Positions 26,771 through 35,728 of a stretch of 64,000 bases of DNA are shown piece by piece; the first letter of the stretch is position 1; every line of letters starts with the position of its first letter. Both the position numbers and the translations under genes were made by a program. Source of the stretch: Acidobacteriota bacterium (GTDB lineage: Bacteria > Acidobacteriota > Thermoanaerobaculia > Multivoradales > Multivoraceae); assembly GCA_028875725.1 (NCBI GenBank), contig JAPPCR010000006.1, forward strand, positions 208,134-272,133. Reading direction: 5' to 3'. The notes beneath the pieces are model-generated. The model saw only the letters and a program-made list of their open reading frames with translations. It had not been told where the DNA came from and did no database searches.

Positions 26771-27979
26771 TCAGGCGTCTTCGGCCGTGGCGCCTTCCGC
26801 GCCGTCGCCGTCGGCTGGACGCTCGGTGGGCGTTGGCGGCAACGCGCTCGGGTAGGTGCCGAGGATGCGGAGTTCCTTCGTCTTCTCCCCGATTGCCTCA
26901 AGCGCCTCGGTCACCGGCGCCGAGGCGGCGTGGCCGTCGATATCCAGGTAGAACTGATAGCGCCAGGGCGTGGCGGGGATCGGCCTGGATTCGATCTTGG
27001 TCAGGTTGACGCCCCGCCGCGAGAAGCTGCGCAGCACTTCGCCGAGGTCGCCCGGCTGGTGACCGGTCACGAGCAGTAGAGACGTCTTGCAGGGCTGGTC
27101 GGGCGGGCACGGCGCCGCCTCGCTGGCGACCTCAACGAAGCGGGTGAAGTTCCCGGCCTGGTTCTGGATGCCGTGGGCGAGGATCTCCAGGCCGAAGACC
27201 CGCGCCGCCGGCTCGCTGGCGATAGCGCCGACCGTCCGGTCGTTCCCTTCGCGGACGCGGGCGGCGGCGCCCGCGGTGTCGAACTCGGGCTGTGGCCGCA
27301 GCCAGTCGTGGTCGTGGAAGAACTGGTCGCACTGGCGTAGTGCCTGGGGGTGAGAGAGCACGAGCCGGAGGTCCTCGATCTCCGTGCCGGGCAGCGCGAG
27401 CAGGCAGTGCGCGACCTTGCTGATGACTTCCGCGGTGATCACCAGACCGCCTTCGGCCAGCAGGTCGTAGGTTTCGTTGATGCTGCCGGCGGTGCTGTTC
27501 TCGATGGGCAGCAGGGCGATGTCGTGGCGGCCGTCGCGGACACCTTCGGCAGCCCCCCGAAACAGTTCGTAGCCCTGGAGTACGACGCCTCCGGGCCGGC
27601 CGGCGTACTGCCGCTGGGCGGTCAGGTGGCTGAACGAGCCCTCGACGCCCTGGTACGCGACCCGCAGCGGTGCCCGATCGAGATCGCGGATGTACCCCTG
27701 CTGCGCCGCGATCGACATCTCGATCAGCAGCCGGAAGATGCGCTCGGTCTGGTGGGGGTCGAGGTCGAGTTCGGCGGCGATGGTCCGTACGCGGGTCAGC
27801 AGTTGCTCTTCGCGCAACTGGTCGCGGAATGGAAAGGCCGACGCGATCTTGGCGCCCGCAACCTCGCGCGACAGTTCGACGCGGCGCCTGAAACCCTTCA
27901 GGAGCTCCTGGTCGATGTCCTCCAACTCCTGGCGAACCGCTTCGAGATCGGGCAAGACGTCATGCTCGGCAGCGGCCAT
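26771..27979 (-). CDS. pheA: Bifunctional chorismate mutase/prephenate dehydratase
   Basis: 402 residues. Makes phenylpyruvate for phenylalanine synthesis. An AroQ-type chorismate mutase helix domain covers about 1-100 (RQELEDIDQELLKGFRRRVELSREVA, IEMSIAAQQGY). Prephenate dehydratase follows, with VAYQGVEGSFSH, PIENSTAGSI, SHPQALRQCDQF and the catalytic NFTRF. An ACT domain (about 305-385) carries the ESRPIP motif for feedback by phenylalanine. An acidic tail follows. The ATG at 27979 is preceded by TATACT at 28015-28020, so it probably has its own promoter, 47 bp from the dehydrogenase gene upstream. Confidence 0.95.
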   Translation of the reverse strand: MAAAEHDVLPDLEAVRQELEDIDQELLKGFRRRVELSREVAGAKIASAFPFRDQLREEQLLTRVRTIAAELDLDPHQTERIFRLLIEMSIAAQQGYIRDLDRAPLRVAYQGVEGSFSHLTAQRQYAGRPGGVVLQGYELFRGAAEGVRDGRHDIALLPIENSTAGSINETYDLLAEGGLVITAEVISKVAHCLLALPGTEIEDLRLVLSHPQALRQCDQFFHDHDWLRPQPEFDTAGAAARVREGNDRTVGAIASEPAARVFGLEILAHGIQNQAGNFTRFVEVASEAAPCPPDQPCKTSLLLVTGHQPGDLGEVLRSFSRRGVNLTKIESRPIPATPWRYQFYLDIDGHAASAPVTEALEAIGEKTKELRILGTYPSALPPTPTERPADGDGAEGATAEDA

Positions 27980-28026
27980 GAGGAATCTCCACGGCCCGGG
28001 ATGGCCGCGGGGCGCAGTATACGGCT

Positions 28027-29073
28027 CTAGCCGCGGTGCGGCCGGATGGCGACCTTCAGGGCGTGGCGGCCGGTCATCAGGTCGAGCGCTTCCGTCAGCC
28101 GGTCGAGGGGCAGCTCGCGCTCGACCAACGCGCCGTAGCGCTCAGGCGCGCTACACAATCGGTCGATCGCCGCGCGGAACGACGAAGGCCGATGGTGGTA
28201 GACGCCCAGCAGCGTCTGTTCCTGGTAGTGGACCCGCTCCGCGTCGATGACGAGCTCGGTTCCGGGACGGCAACCGCCGAACAGGGCGGCGACGCCGCCG
28301 GGAGCGAGCGATCTCACGGCGTGGTCCCAACCGGCGGGCGTACCGGTCGCATCGATCGCGAAGTCGAACGGATCCTCGGCCGCTGGGCCACTGCCGTCGC
28401 CGGCGCGGCCGAGATGCGTCTCGGCGGCGCCGAAGGAGCGCGCCGCTTCGAGGCGGTGGCGGTGCGGGTCGAGGCCGCGGACATGAGTACGCATGCTGTG
28501 GAACAGGTCGATCAGCATGAGGCCCAGCGGCCCGCAGCCGATGACCAGGGTCCGCGCCTCGGTGGGCGGACCGCTCCAGGCGCCGAGGCACCGTTCGAGG
28601 CAGTGGACGGCGCAGGCTAGAGGCTCCGCCATGGCGGCCACCACCGGTGCGAGGCCGGCGGGCCGCGGGTGCACGCTGCGCTTCGCGACGGCTTCGGGGA
28701 GCAGCAGGTAGTCGGCGAAGGCGCCGTTCAGGTAGATGAGGTTGCGGCAGAGGTTCTCGCGTTTGTGCCGGCACGGCTGGCACTTGCCGCAGGAGGCGCT
28801 GTTGGCGACGACGACGGCGTCTCCCTCGGTGTGAAAACTCCCGGCCGCGGCCCGGACGACGGTGCCGGTGACCTCGTGGCCGAAGGGCGACGGCAGGGCC
28901 AGCATGGTCGGATGGCCGCCGCGGCGGTAGACCTTGACGTCGGTGCCGCACGTGGTCGCGGCGTCGACCCGGATCAGCAGTTCGCCGGGGCCTGGTTCGG
29001 GCATCGGCAGCCGCCTCAACTCGACGCTCCCGGGCCCGGTGAGAAAGGCTTGGGTCTGGTACTCCGGGATCAT
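28027..29073 (-). CDS. Zinc-dependent alcohol dehydrogenase, MDR family (A)
   Basis: 348 residues of the medium-chain dehydrogenase/reductase family. Catalytic zinc ligands sit in TTCGTDVKVYRRGGHP and PFGHEVTG; the structural zinc loop is CGKCQPCRHKRENLC; NAD(P) binding is at LVIGCGPLGLMLIDLF. The overall look is of sorbitol/threonine-type dehydrogenases acting on a polyol or sugar derivative; the substrate is unknown. It starts 4 bp after the stop of a second dehydrogenase of the same family, so the two are cotranscribed and may act on successive or related substrates. Confidence 0.87.
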   Translation of the reverse strand: MIPEYQTQAFLTGPGSVELRRLPMPEPGPGELLIRVDAATTCGTDVKVYRRGGHPTMLALPSPFGHEVTGTVVRAAAGSFHTEGDAVVVANSASCGKCQPCRHKRENLCRNLIYLNGAFADYLLLPEAVAKRSVHPRPAGLAPVVAAMAEPLACAVHCLERCLGAWSGPPTEARTLVIGCGPLGLMLIDLFHSMRTHVRGLDPHRHRLEAARSFGAAETHLGRAGDGSGPAAEDPFDFAIDATGTPAGWDHAVRSLAPGGVAALFGGCRPGTELVIDAERVHYQEQTLLGVYHHRPSSFRAAIDRLCSAPERYGALVERELPLDRLTEALDLMTGRHALKVAIRPHRG

Positions 29074-29077
29074 GCCT

Positions 29078-30094
29078 TCAGGGGTGCAGGAGGACCTTCA
29101 GCGCCGCCCGCCGCCGGCACAGATCGACGGCTTTGGCGGCGCGGTCCAGGGGCAGGCGGTGGGTGACCAGCGGCGTGGGGTCGAGCGCGCCCTCGTGGAG
29201 CAGATGGAGCACCCTCGCTTGCTCGGCGGGGGAGCCCGAGTAGGCGCCGATCACCTGGCGTTCGGACCTGAAGACCGCGTTGATGTCGAACGTGACGCGG
29301 GCATCGTGGGCGGCGTGCGCGAAGAGGACGACACGGCCGCCTGGCCGCGTGACCTGAAGGGCCAGCTCGAAGGCCTCCTGGCCTCCGGCCGTGTCGAAGA
29401 CGGCGTCGGCGCCGCCTTCGGGCAGGTTTCCTCGGGCCATCTCGGCGGCATCCGCGGGGGGCGCCGCGGAATCGGCGCCCAGCTCGAGCGCCATCGCCCG
29501 GCGCTCCGGCGCCGGCTCAGCGACGACGACTCGGCCGCCGGGAAAGACCGCTCTCAGCACCAGCAGATGGAGCAGGCCCATCGAGCCGGCGCCGATCACG
29601 ACGATCGCGGGTGTCTTCCGGGCAAGGCCGGCGCGGTCGACGCCACGCAGGACGCAGGCGGCCGGTTCGACGAACGCGGCCGCTTCGTCGGCGAGCCCGT
29701 GGTCGAGCTTGCGCACGGTGCGTTGGACCGCTCGGGCCTTGAGCCGCAGGCGCTCGCTGAAACCTCCCGGGTCCAGCAGGTTCTCCGCGAACCGGGGGCA
29801 CATCGTTTCGGCGCCGGACCGGCACAATCGACAGTCGCCGCAAGGGGCGTGATGCGGAGCGATGACCCGGTCGCCGGGTGCGAGCGAGTCGGCGCGGCTC
29901 GCGATCACCCTGCCGACGACTTCGTGCCCGAGCACCTCTCCCGGCGTCCGGCCGGCGTCGGCCAACTTGTAGAGATCGGTTCCGCACAGGCCGCAGTAGA
30001 CGAGTTCGATCAGCGCCTCGCCGGTCTTGATCGGCGGCTCCGGCGCCTCGGCGAGTTCCAGACTCCCGCCGGCGGTGGTGCGCGCGACCTTCAC
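29078..30094 (-). CDS. Zinc-dependent alcohol dehydrogenase, MDR family (B)
   Basis: 338 residues from a GTG start. Zinc-dependent MDR enzyme: YCGLCGTDLYK and LGHEVVGRV (catalytic zinc), CGDCRLCRSGAETMC (structural zinc), VVIGAGSMGLLHLLVLRAV (coenzyme). It is only distantly similar to its downstream partner, so the pair is not a recent duplication. Threonine 3-dehydrogenase, sorbitol dehydrogenase or another polyol substrate are all possible. First gene of a two-gene operon; a TAGAAT on the minus strand (30148-30143) may be its -10 element, 48 nt upstream. Confidence 0.87.
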   Translation of the reverse strand: MKVARTTAGGSLELAEAPEPPIKTGEALIELVYCGLCGTDLYKLADAGRTPGEVLGHEVVGRVIASRADSLAPGDRVIAPHHAPCGDCRLCRSGAETMCPRFAENLLDPGGFSERLRLKARAVQRTVRKLDHGLADEAAAFVEPAACVLRGVDRAGLARKTPAIVVIGAGSMGLLHLLVLRAVFPGGRVVVAEPAPERRAMALELGADSAAPPADAAEMARGNLPEGGADAVFDTAGGQEAFELALQVTRPGGRVVLFAHAAHDARVTFDINAVFRSERQVIGAYSGSPAEQARVLHLLHEGALDPTPLVTHRLPLDRAAKAVDLCRRRAALKVLLHP

Positions 30095-30374
30095 TTGTCT
30101 GGCTTGATCCGGTTCGAGCGCGGCATGTCGTTCCCGACGGGCATTCTAGTGAGCCGAGGGGCGGGGCCGGCTTTGACTCGGAGGTCGGGTTCGTGTAGGT
30201 TGCGTTTTCCGCCGGGTCCAGCTCGCAGTCCCCTGGTCGCCATTGCGACCGACAACGCTCGATTGCCGCGCCAGGGTTGATGCAGCGGTGGACATGAGTC
30301 CTCGCCCCTGCTTGCTCGCCCGCGCCTCAAGACCGCCTCATCACTATCTCCCGACCCGAGGAGTTCCTTTCCTT

Positions 30375-31817
30375 ATGCCCAAGAAGTCTCGCTCGACCGG
30401 CCGGCGTCCGCCCGGTCGAAAGCCGCACGGCCGGCGTCCATCCGGCCGAAGGCCGCAGCAAACCCACGATGCCGTCTGCACCGAGTGCGATAGCCCGACG
30501 ACCGTTCCCTTCAGGCCCGCGCCCGGCAGGCCTGTGTACTGCCGCTCCTGCTTCACCAGCCGTCGTGACAGCGCCGGCGCGCCGGCGAAGGCCGCTCCGG
30601 CCAGCCGAGCGGTCAACGGCAGCCATCGCCCGGCCGAAGCTGTGGCCGGCGGTGGACAGGACACCCACGCCGGTGCCGTCTTCGCCGGCATTGCGCTGAG
30701 GCCCGCGACCCGGGCTGCGATCGGCCGAATGAAAATCTCCGAGCCGACGCCGATTCAGGAGCAGTCCATCCCCTCGCTGCTGGCGGGGCGGGACCTGGTC
30801 GGACAGGCTCAGACAGGATCGGGAAAGACGCTGGCCTTTGCCGTTCCCATCGCCGAAGTCTGCGATCCGGCGGTCCGGCGGGTTCAGGCGCTGGTGCTGG
30901 TGCCGACGCGGGAGCTTGCCCTTCAGGTCGCCGAAGTTGTTTCCGGTCTGGCTTCATCGCGGGGCGTGTCCGTGACGCAACTCGTCGGGGGCCGGCCGAT
31001 CAGGCGGGAGCAGGCGGCGTTGAGGCGAGGAGCCGACGTCGTCGTTGGCACTCCCGGCCGTACCCTGGACCACCTGCGGCAAGGGTCGCTGAATCTGGGC
31101 GCCGTGCGATTCCTCGTCCTGGACGAGGCCGACGAGATGCTGGACCAGGGCTTTGCCCGCGATGTCGAGGCGATCCTAAGCCACACCCCCGATGCACGAC
31201 AGACGGCCCTGTTCTCGGCCACCATGCCGAACTGGGTGGCGAACACGGCGAAGCAGTACCTGCGCAACCCGGTCAAGGTCGAGATCGACGACGGCCTCCG
31301 GGAGCCGGCGGTGGAGCATCTGGTCTATTCGATCCAGAGGGACGACAAGATGAACGCTCTCCGGTCGCTGCTGGATGGCCGCAATGGCGACCCGATCCTC
31401 GTCTTCGGTCGCACCAAGCACGGCGTCCGGAAGCTGGCGAAGAAGCTCGACGCGCTGGGCTATCCGGTTGGGGCGCTGCAGGGGAACCTCAGCCAGGGCG
31501 CCCGAGAGCGCGTGATGAGGGGCTTCCGTTCCGGCGCCGCGCCGATCCTCGTGGCGACGAACGTGGCCGCCCGGGGGCTGGACGTGAACGGTATCGGCCA
31601 GGTCATCAACTACGACCTGCCGGACTCGCAGCGACTGTTCACGCACCGCGTCGGGCGGACTGGCCGCATGGGGCGTTCCGGAGAGGCGGTCACCTTCGTG
31701 ACCCCGGACGAAGAAAGGAAGTGGCGTGAGATTCAGCGCGGGCTTGGCCGCCGGTTCCCGCACCGGCCGTGGCGGGCGCGGGCGCGGTCTTCGTCAGTCG
31801 GCCGCGGGCTCGGCTAG
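30375..31817 (+). CDS. DEAD-box RNA helicase with N-terminal zinc-ribbon-like motif
   Basis: 480 residues. ATP-dependent RNA unwinding, probably in ribosome assembly or mRNA turnover. Before the helicase core there is an Arg-rich tail (RRPPGRKPHGRRPSGRRP) and a CTEC...CRSC pair (residues about 36-60) that looks like a small zinc ribbon. The core has the Q motif, AQTGSGKT (I), PTRELALQ (Ia), TPGR, DEADEM (II), SATMP (III), VFGRTKHG (IV), VATNVAARGLDV (V) and HRVGRTGRMG (VI). The ATG at 30375 follows GAGGAG by about 11 nt. The 280-bp upstream gap has a small GTCGC/GCGAC hairpin near 30237 and could give a long leader, as seen in cold-induced helicases. The 3' end overlaps the convergent channel gene by 24 bp. 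Confidence 0.92.
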   Translation: MPKKSRSTGRRPPGRKPHGRRPSGRRPQQTHDAVCTECDSPTTVPFRPAPGRPVYCRSCFTSRRDSAGAPAKAAPASRAVNGSHRPAEAVAGGGQDTHAGAVFAGIALRPATRAAIGRMKISEPTPIQEQSIPSLLAGRDLVGQAQTGSGKTLAFAVPIAEVCDPAVRRVQALVLVPTRELALQVAEVVSGLASSRGVSVTQLVGGRPIRREQAALRRGADVVVGTPGRTLDHLRQGSLNLGAVRFLVLDEADEMLDQGFARDVEAILSHTPDARQTALFSATMPNWVANTAKQYLRNPVKVEIDDGLREPAVEHLVYSIQRDDKMNALRSLLDGRNGDPILVFGRTKHGVRKLAKKLDALGYPVGALQGNLSQGARERVMRGFRSGAAPILVATNVAARGLDVNGIGQVINYDLPDSQRLFTHRVGRTGRMGRSGEAVTFVTPDEERKWREIQRGLGRRFPHRPWRARARSSSVGRGLG

Positions 31818-32936
31818 GCGGGGTTGCCGCGAGGGCCGCCCTTCCTTGATGTAGATGTCGTGCTTGCTGTACGGGATCTCGATGCCCGCCTCGGCGAACG
31901 CACTGATCGTCGCCTTCACCAGCTCGTGGGTGACGATGCCGCGAAGCACCGGCTCCTCGACCCAGCACAGCAGCTCGTAGTCGATCGAGGAGGGCCCGAA
32001 GCCCCGGAACCGGACGCGGGGAGTGGGCTCCTTGCACACCTTCTCGTTCTCGTCGGCTACCTGAAGCTGCAGGGCTTCGACCTTCTCGACGTCGCTGGTG
32101 TAGGCCACGCCGACCCGGACGCGGATCCGGTACTTGACGTGGGGTCCGCCGCTTTCGTTGTTGATCTTGGCGTTCCCCATCACCGCGTTGGGGATCGTGA
32201 CCTCGATGTCGTCGCGGGTCAGCAGCCGGGTGCTGCGGATGCCGATCTCGGTCACCATGCCGCGTTCCCCTGTGTCGAGGGTGATGAAGTCGCCGATCTT
32301 GTAGGGCCCGTCCGCGAAGATGAAGATGCCGGCGAAGAGGTTGGCCAGCGTGTCGCGGGCGGCGAAGCCCACCGCGAGGCCGGCGATGCCGCCGGCGGCG
32401 AGCAGCCCCGAGACGTCGGCGCCCCAGGCGTTGATCACCAGGTAGGCCCCCAGGATCACGATCGCGACCTTGGCCAGGTTCTCGAACAGGGGCTCGGTGT
32501 GCCTGGAGACGAGAGCGCCCTCGCTCCTGCGCCGCGCCAGAGCCCGTAGCAGGACTCCCGAGGCGCGAAGCGCCGCGACGACCCAGAACACCAGCGCGAC
32601 GGTCTGGAGCGCGTCGACGATCCTCTGCTCGGTGGCGCCGGCGAGTTGCAATCGAGCGACGCCCATCCGCAAGCCGATCAGGAAGACCGAAATCCAGAGC
32701 GGCCAGTGCGCCGCCTCGAGCAGTCGGTCGTCGACTTCGGTCTTCGTCTTCCTGACGAGTTTCGTCGCGCCGAACTTGAGGATCCACCAGACCACCCAGG
32801 CGCTCAGCGCGGAGACGAACGCGATCGCCAGCAACTGGAGCCACGCGCCCCATAGCTCGTGCACGTAGACCGGAACCAGCTCTGCGAGCCGTCCTTCCAG
32901 TGCGGTCAGTTGCGCGTCCACGGGTCCAGTGCCCAC
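31794..32936 (-). CDS. Small-conductance mechanosensitive channel, MscS family
   Basis: 380 residues. Releases solutes on osmotic downshock. Hydrophobic helices lie at about 28-52, 78-95 and 108-128, followed by the pore helix region with NAWGADVSGLLAAGGIAGLAVGFAARDTLANLFAGIFIF, the Gly/Ala-rich pattern of the MscS pore. The cytoplasmic beta domain follows with GDFITLDTGERGMVTEIGIRST and IPNAVMGN. The start is a GTG at 32936; a GTG six codons later is also possible. Divergent from the DUF423 gene, with a perfect palindrome between them, and convergent with the helicase. Confidence 0.92.
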   Translation of the reverse strand: MGTGPVDAQLTALEGRLAELVPVYVHELWGAWLQLLAIAFVSALSAWVVWWILKFGATKLVRKTKTEVDDRLLEAAHWPLWISVFLIGLRMGVARLQLAGATEQRIVDALQTVALVFWVVAALRASGVLLRALARRRSEGALVSRHTEPLFENLAKVAIVILGAYLVINAWGADVSGLLAAGGIAGLAVGFAARDTLANLFAGIFIFADGPYKIGDFITLDTGERGMVTEIGIRSTRLLTRDDIEVTIPNAVMGNAKINNESGGPHVKYRIRVRVGVAYTSDVEKVEALQLQVADENEKVCKEPTPRVRFRGFGPSSIDYELLCWVEEPVLRGIVTHELVKATISAFAEAGIEIPYSKHDIYIKEGRPSRQPRLAEPAAD

Positions 32937-32952
32937 GCCCGATCACGGGCGT
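32935..32952. promoter_or_regulatory. 7-bp inverted repeat at a divergent promoter region
   Basis: ACGCCCG-ATCA-CGGGCGT lies at the 5' end of the channel gene and upstream of the DUF423 gene. It could be an operator for either gene or a hairpin in the leader of one. A TACGAT -10-like hexamer is at about 32962-32967 for the plus-strand gene. Confidence 0.35.
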
Positions 32953-32994
32953 ACCGGTTGTTACGATAGCCGACGCCCGGAGGAGGCCACCGTA

Positions 32995-33375
32995 GTGAAC
33001 TGGCTGTTTGTGGGACTGTTGATGTGCGCGACCTCGGTGGCCGCGGGCGCTTTCGGCGCCCACGGCCTGCGGTCCGCGCTCGACGCCGAGCACCTGGCGC
33101 TGTGGGAGACGGCCGCCCGCTACCTCATGTACGGTGGCGTGGTGGTGGCGCTGCTCGGGCTCGCCGCCCGGGGCTCGAACGTCGACCTGCGGCTCACTGG
33201 CTGGCTGCTGTTCGTCGGCTCCCTGATCTTCTCCGGAACCGTCGCGGTGATTGCCGTCGGCGGACCGCGCTGGCTGGGCGCGATCACTCCGATCGGCGGC
33301 ACGCTGCTGATCGTCGGCATCCTGGTTTTCGCCTGGAGAATGCTGGAAGGTCAGGGGACCCCGGCCGGTTTCTGA
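32995..33375 (+). CDS. DUF423 family small membrane protein
   Basis: 126 residues with four predicted membrane helices: NWLFVGLLMCATSVAAGAFGAHGLR, YLMYGGVVVALLGLAA, LTGWLLFVGSLIFSGTVAVIAV and GGTLLIVGILVFAWRML. The GAFGAHGL segment and the size match the DUF423 (YwdK-like) family, of unknown function. The GTG start at 32995 is chosen because a strong AGGAGG is 9 nt upstream; an in-frame ATG at 32929 has no ribosome binding site. Confidence 0.85.
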   Translation: MNWLFVGLLMCATSVAAGAFGAHGLRSALDAEHLALWETAARYLMYGGVVVALLGLAARGSNVDLRLTGWLLFVGSLIFSGTVAVIAVGGPRWLGAITPIGGTLLIVGILVFAWRMLEGQGTPAGF

Positions 33376-33461
33376 GAAACGGGGGAAACCCGCCCCGCGC
33401 GGTTTATGCTCCGGCTCCGGCCGCCCCCCAGCGGTCCTTACCTTCCAGGAGATCAACTGAA

Positions 33462-35087
33462 ATGCCGAACGGCACCTTGCAAGTACCCGCACCCCGCAAC
33501 GAACCCGTCCTCGACTATGCGCCCGGTTCCGCCGAGCGGGCCGCTCTCGAGACGCGGCTGAAGCAGATGCTCGGCGAGCGGGTCGAGATTCCGGTCCTTG
33601 CCGGCGGGCGTGAGATCCGCACCGGCCGCACGCAGGACGTCGTCTGCCCTCACGATCACGGTCATGTTCTCGGCACCTGCCACCAGGCCGGCGCCGCGGA
33701 AGTCGAAGCTGCCGTGGCGGCCTCCCAGGAGGCCTGGCCGGCGTGGTCCGCGATGCCGTTCAAGGAGCGGGCGGCGATCTTCCTCCGAGCAGCCGAGCTC
33801 CTGGCCGGTTCCTGGCGGCAGACGGTGAACGCCGCCACGATGCTCAACCAGTCGAAGACCTGCTATCAGGCCGAGATCGATTCGGCCTGCGAGCTGATCG
33901 ACTTCCTGCGCTTCAACGTCGCGTTCGCGGAGGAGCTCTACGGCCAGCAACCCGTCTCATCGCCCGGGATCTGGAACTACGTCGAGTACCGGGCCCTCGA
34001 GGGCTTCGTGTTCGCGGTCACGCCGTTCAACTTCACCGCGATCGCGGGGAACCTGCCGACGTCGGCGGCGATCATGGGCAACACCGTGCTGTGGAAGCCG
34101 GCGTCCACGGCGTTGCTCTCTGGCTACTACGTGATGAAGCTGCTGGAGGAGGCCGGGCTGCCGCCGGGCGTCATCAACTTCGTCCCCGGTCCGGGCGCCA
34201 CGGTGGGCGATCCGGTCCTGGCCAGTCGCCATCTGGCGGGAATCCACTTCACCGGTTCGACGCCGGTGTTCCAGCGCATGTGGCGGACGATCGGTGACCA
34301 GATCGAGAACTACAGCACGTACCCGCGCATCGTCGGCGAAACCGGCGGCAAGGATTTCGTGTTCGCCCATCCGTCGGCGGACCCCGCGGCGCTGACGACG
34401 GCGTTGATCCGGGGCTCCTTCGAGTACCAGGGGCAGAAGTGCTCCGCGGCTTCGCGCGCGTACATCCCGGCATCGCTTTGGGGCGAGGTGCGGGAGCGCC
34501 TGTGCGACGAGCTGGCGACGGTGAAGATGGGCTCCCCCGTCGACTTCTCGAACTTCATGGCCGCGGTCATCGACCAGTCGTCCTTCAACAACATCTCCGG
34601 CTACCTCGCCGATGCGGAGAACGGAGCTCCGTACGAGGTCGTTTCCGGCGGTGGCCGCGACGATTCAACCGGCTACTTCGTGGAGCCGACCGTCGTCCGC
34701 AGCGAGGATCCGCGCTCGCGCCTGATGAGCGAGGAGATCTTCGGGCCGGTGCTCACGTTGTACGTCTACGCGGACAACACACTCGACGAGGCCCTGGAAC
34801 TCTGCGACACGACGAGCCCATACGCGTTGACGGGCGCCGTGTTCGCGCGCGACCGGGCGGCGGTCGCCAGCGTCGGCGATCGCCTGCGACATGCCGCCGG
34901 GAACTTCTACATCAACGACAAGCCGACCGGCGCCGTCGTCGGCCAGCAGCCCTTCGGCGGCGCGCGGGCGTCGGGGACCAACGACAAGGCGGGCTCCATG
35001 GCCAACCTGCTGCGCTGGACTTCCCAGCGGGCTGTCAAGGAGAACTTCGCGCCGCCGACGGACTACCGCTACCCGCACATGGGCTGA
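33462..35087 (+). CDS. pruA: 1-pyrroline-5-carboxylate dehydrogenase
   Basis: 541 residues. Oxidises pyrroline-5-carboxylate/glutamate semialdehyde to glutamate with NAD+, the last step of proline, ornithine and arginine catabolism. The aldehyde dehydrogenase fold shows FVFAVTPFNFTAIAGNLP, LWKPASTA, FTGSTPVF, ETGGKD (general base Glu) and EYQGQKCSAASRAYIP (catalytic Cys), followed by EEIFGPVLTLYVY and the family's INDKPTGAVVGQQPFGGARASGTN. Length and motifs match the stand-alone (not PutA-fused) enzyme. The ATG follows an AGGAG. An ornithine aminotransferase gene 4 kb downstream makes its substrate. Confidence 0.95.
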   Translation: MPNGTLQVPAPRNEPVLDYAPGSAERAALETRLKQMLGERVEIPVLAGGREIRTGRTQDVVCPHDHGHVLGTCHQAGAAEVEAAVAASQEAWPAWSAMPFKERAAIFLRAAELLAGSWRQTVNAATMLNQSKTCYQAEIDSACELIDFLRFNVAFAEELYGQQPVSSPGIWNYVEYRALEGFVFAVTPFNFTAIAGNLPTSAAIMGNTVLWKPASTALLSGYYVMKLLEEAGLPPGVINFVPGPGATVGDPVLASRHLAGIHFTGSTPVFQRMWRTIGDQIENYSTYPRIVGETGGKDFVFAHPSADPAALTTALIRGSFEYQGQKCSAASRAYIPASLWGEVRERLCDELATVKMGSPVDFSNFMAAVIDQSSFNNISGYLADAENGAPYEVVSGGGRDDSTGYFVEPTVVRSEDPRSRLMSEEIFGPVLTLYVYADNTLDEALELCDTTSPYALTGAVFARDRAAVASVGDRLRHAAGNFYINDKPTGAVVGQQPFGGARASGTNDKAGSMANLLRWTSQRAVKENFAPPTDYRYPHMG

Positions 35088-35102
35088 TCCGGCTGGCACG
35101 AC

Positions 35103-35384
35103 GTGATCGTCGATTGGGCGGACAAGCGCACCGAGGCGTTCTACAACGGTCGTCGGGTCGCAGCGTTCTCGGGCTTCGCACGGACGGCCTCGCGAAAGCT
35201 CGACCAGCTCGACGCGGCCACAAGCCTGGGCGATTTGGCCAGGCCGGGCAACCGGCTAAAGGCACTCAAGGGTCGCCGGAAGGGACAGTGGAGTATTCGC
35301 ATCAACGACCAATGGCGGGTCTGTTTCAGGTGGCCCTCCGGAAGCCCCGGCCCTACGGATGTGGAGATCGTGGACTACCATTGA
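35103..35384 (+). CDS. higB: HigB-like toxin (RelE/ParE fold)
   Basis: 93 residues. Predicted ribosome-dependent mRNA interferase of a type II toxin-antitoxin pair. It has the HigB pattern: N-terminal IVDWADKRTEAFYNG, mid segment GNRLKALKGRRKGQWSIRINDQWRVCFRW with the basic active-site strand, and C-terminal VEIVDYH. The gene starts with GTG 15 bp after pruA and is 14 bp upstream of the antitoxin gene; toxin first is the usual higBA order. Confidence 0.9.
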   Translation: MIVDWADKRTEAFYNGRRVAAFSGFARTASRKLDQLDAATSLGDLARPGNRLKALKGRRKGQWSIRINDQWRVCFRWPSGSPGPTDVEIVDYH

Positions 35385-35398
35385 GACGGAGGCATACC

Positions 35399-35704
35399 AT
35401 GCGCGAGCCCATTCATCCCGGCGAAACGCTGCGCGAGGATCTCGACGCGCTCGGCATGAGCGCGGCGGAACTTGCGCGGCGAATCGAGGTGCCAGTGAGC
35501 CGCATCACGGGGATTCTCAACGGTCGGCGGGCCGTCACCGGCGACACGGCCCTTCGGCTCGGGCGTTTCTTCGGCACCTCGGGAGAGTTCTGGCTCAACC
35601 TGCAGAAGCTCTACGAGTTGCGGCTTGCGGAGCGGGAGAACGGATCAGCGATCTCTCGGCTTCCGACCCTGGACGCAGGCGGGGGCCTCGCCGCGAGGGG
35701 TTGA
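35399..35704 (+). CDS. higA: HigA-like antitoxin, XRE family
   Basis: 101 residues. Begins MREPIHPGETLREDLDALGMS, the HigA signature, followed by a helix-turn-helix (AAELARRIEVPVSRITGILNGRRAVTGDTALRLGRFFGT) and the C-terminal SGEFWLNLQKLYELRLAE. It neutralises HigB and represses the operon. The ATG at 35399 follows GACGGAGG by 7 nt. The tail beyond residue 85 is Gly-rich and not conserved in the family. Confidence 0.92.
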   Translation: MREPIHPGETLREDLDALGMSAAELARRIEVPVSRITGILNGRRAVTGDTALRLGRFFGTSGEFWLNLQKLYELRLAERENGSAISRLPTLDAGGGLAARG

Positions 35705-35728
35705 GCAGCGGACTGCCGCTTCCAGGGT

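Noticed and set aside
35103..35704. HigBA as a sign of a genomic island
   Set aside because: Toxin-antitoxin pairs are often mobile, but no integrase, att site or composition shift was seen around it.
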